A DNA stretch of 15,250 nucleotides, taken from JAWXCH01 sp034440595. Lineage in GTDB: Bacteria > Planctomycetota > Planctomycetia > Pirellulales > JALHPA01. Shown one piece after another: positions 15,101 to 15,250 of this stretch. Every line of letters starts with the position of its first letter. Position 1 is the stretch's first letter. The stretch covers positions 1 through 15,250 of the forward strand of contig JAWXCH010000146.1 of NCBI GenBank assembly GCA_034440595.1. The letters are read 5' to 3'. The notes below the pieces were generated by a model that saw only the letters and a list, made by a program, of their open reading frames with translations, had not been told where the DNA came from and searched no databases. A program made the translations under genes and the position numbers.

Positions 15101-15250
15101 CCCTGAGGTACTTGCCAAATTCGATGCAGGCTTTGCGTGAGCTTACGAGTTGAATCCAGAGCCACAGAATTTGTGGAGAATAGTAACAGGATTACGGTGA
15201 ACGCCCCCACCGTAATCGCTAGATCACGGACAAAGCGACCGATGGTCGAT
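12193..15250 (-). CDS. Propeller-sensing histidine kinase (two 7-bladed propellers, Y_Y_Y, HisKA_3, HATPase), start outside window
   Basis: A sensor kinase of over 1005 residues, numbered here from the GTG at 15208-15210. The frame stays open to the window edge and upstream codons read STIGRFVRDLAITV, a positively charged n-region. That GTG is therefore probably an internal Val of the signal sequence, and the true start lies beyond 15250. The periplasmic part (about 40-615) has 14 reg_prop blades such as FLWLGTQAGLVRFDG, GTLWVGTSAGLLRVQGD and GNLWVGTKHGLNQF. A Y_Y_Y domain (about 660-735, FRYMLEGFDSDW, YTNLRPGGYRFRA) and one helix (about 742-764) follow. The kinase core has His786 in ARELHDTLMQGF, the N-box EAIANAVKYSG, DDGVGF and FGILGMRERAS. 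This is the sensor layout of Bacteroides hybrid two-component systems but without receiver or AraC output; the regulator is the next gene. Confidence 0.96.
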   Translation of the reverse strand, partial: STIGRFVRDLAITVGAFTVILLLFSTNSVALDSTRKLTQSLHRIWQVPQGLPQATILASRQASSGFLWLGTQAGLVRFDGVRFVTVPIGPAGTLEEPAVQDLLEDSQRHLWIATNSCGLVKLENRNVSRYDQSSGLPSDNIHCLLLDRHNQLIVGTSAGAAKLQGDRFTGLQPPENAPSNTEILALVESADGTIWGAGRGPTLYGWNGARRLSRTLKLLPESVEIRALHMTKTGTLWVGTSAGLLRVQGDEEKLLTTADGLADNSVYCLLESVEGSLFVGTRQGFARVNANGIEDFGSKNGLSQSTVYTICEDQEGNLWVGTKHGLNQFLDRRSIPFTVSEGLASNNTGPICQDAQDAIWIGSLDRGISRYNEDGFKILTTKQGLVSNIIQALAVGAEGEVFVGTDLGMNVLQNEQVKQTFQRDDGLPSNDVRCILASPDGSMLVATSEGLVSYRDGKFESHPASDLLHGTIVTMTYFEGDLLLATMNGGLFRSRKNDLEAVLPPDIPRSEISSLHVDTEEILWIGTHGGGLSALQNERFTTYTLADGLYDDDILGIAQDGQDRLWMACSKGVFSVARQELLQRKGTNGNRISNNPFTPLEALRTVECQSGVQPAVLKTRDGTIWFSTIHGAMKIDPRNWDRPLPVFPVVVEEVVVNGQIMQDTTSIELSENQNNLSFRYTALNLRAPTRIEFRYMLEGFDSDWIDAKSRREAFYTNLRPGGYRFRALGINLDGTTYEAANPIQFTIHPVFYRQTWFMTSLIVTLALAAWGAIWLRIRGIKSHMRAIVLERSRIARELHDTLMQGFSGITMEMQALSTSISPSPQHDTLNEIIGDAGECLREARLSIAGLRSGRNNAETSDLAASISQAARQLTETSSIQLRLRAGKLPATINDDVKYNLLRITQEAIANAVKYSGARNLDVTVEANLRTIHLSIIDDGVGFVLENGLPSEPGHFGILGMRERASSIGGTFQLSSAPEAGTRVDVIAPIRIDGALPINVVREAVMSPLSATPKLDRES

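Noticed and set aside
1..15250. CRISPR arrays, tRNA/rRNA genes, insertion sequences, prophage or integrase genes
   Set aside because: No regularly spaced repeats, tRNA-like cloverleaf, transposase motifs or terminal inverted repeats were found on either strand.

Overview
The window reads as a piece of chromosome from a planctomycete, most likely of the Pirellulaceae type. The evidence is two divergent secreted sulfatases, a leucine-rich-repeat protein with the Arg-rich '(R)W-x-x-(F/Y)-SLR-x-LL-V' membrane leader that I associate with this phylum, a secreted two-EF-hand peptide, weak or absent Shine-Dalgarno sites at many starts, and intergenic palindromes of the kind I recall from planctomycete genomes. 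The phylum call is inference from gene content; no rRNA or other marker gene is present.

Layout. 3-863 (+) is the C-terminal part of an arylsulfatase that begins outside the window. 1005-1616 (+) is a DUF502-type two-helix membrane protein. It converges on a clade-3-like haem catalase (1670-3124, -), with a hairpin between them. The - strand continues with a membrane-anchored LRR protein (3333-4814) and a secreted beta-propeller protein resembling oligogalacturonate lyase (4915-6219). A divergent intergenic region leads to a PAP2-type phosphatase (+, start about 6421), which converges on a Sua5/TsaC tRNA-modification enzyme (7238-8272, -) across a cluster of palindromes. After two more palindromes and a clear intrinsic terminator come a secreted EF-hand peptide (8525-8818, -) and a Tat-exported Mn-type superoxide dismutase (9020-9835, -) with an extended -10 promoter.

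The right third (9966-15250, -) is one apparent operon. In transcription order it holds a very large sensor histidine kinase (14 propeller blades, Y_Y_Y domain, one membrane helix, HisKA_3 and HATPase), a NarL/LuxR-type response regulator 1 nt downstream, and a secreted sulfatase 24 nt after that with its own strong Shine-Dalgarno. It looks like the sensor logic of a Bacteroides hybrid two-component system split over two proteins and coupled directly to a glycan-desulfating enzyme. This is the most notable system in the window.

How the genes fit together. Catalase and exported SOD form an oxidative-stress theme. The two sulfatases, the OGL-like propeller and the propeller sensor form a polysaccharide theme. 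Sua5/TsaC is housekeeping. No tRNA, rRNA, CRISPR array, insertion sequence, integrase or phage gene was seen, and no gene-free stretch exceeds 300 bases (the longest is 8273-8524).
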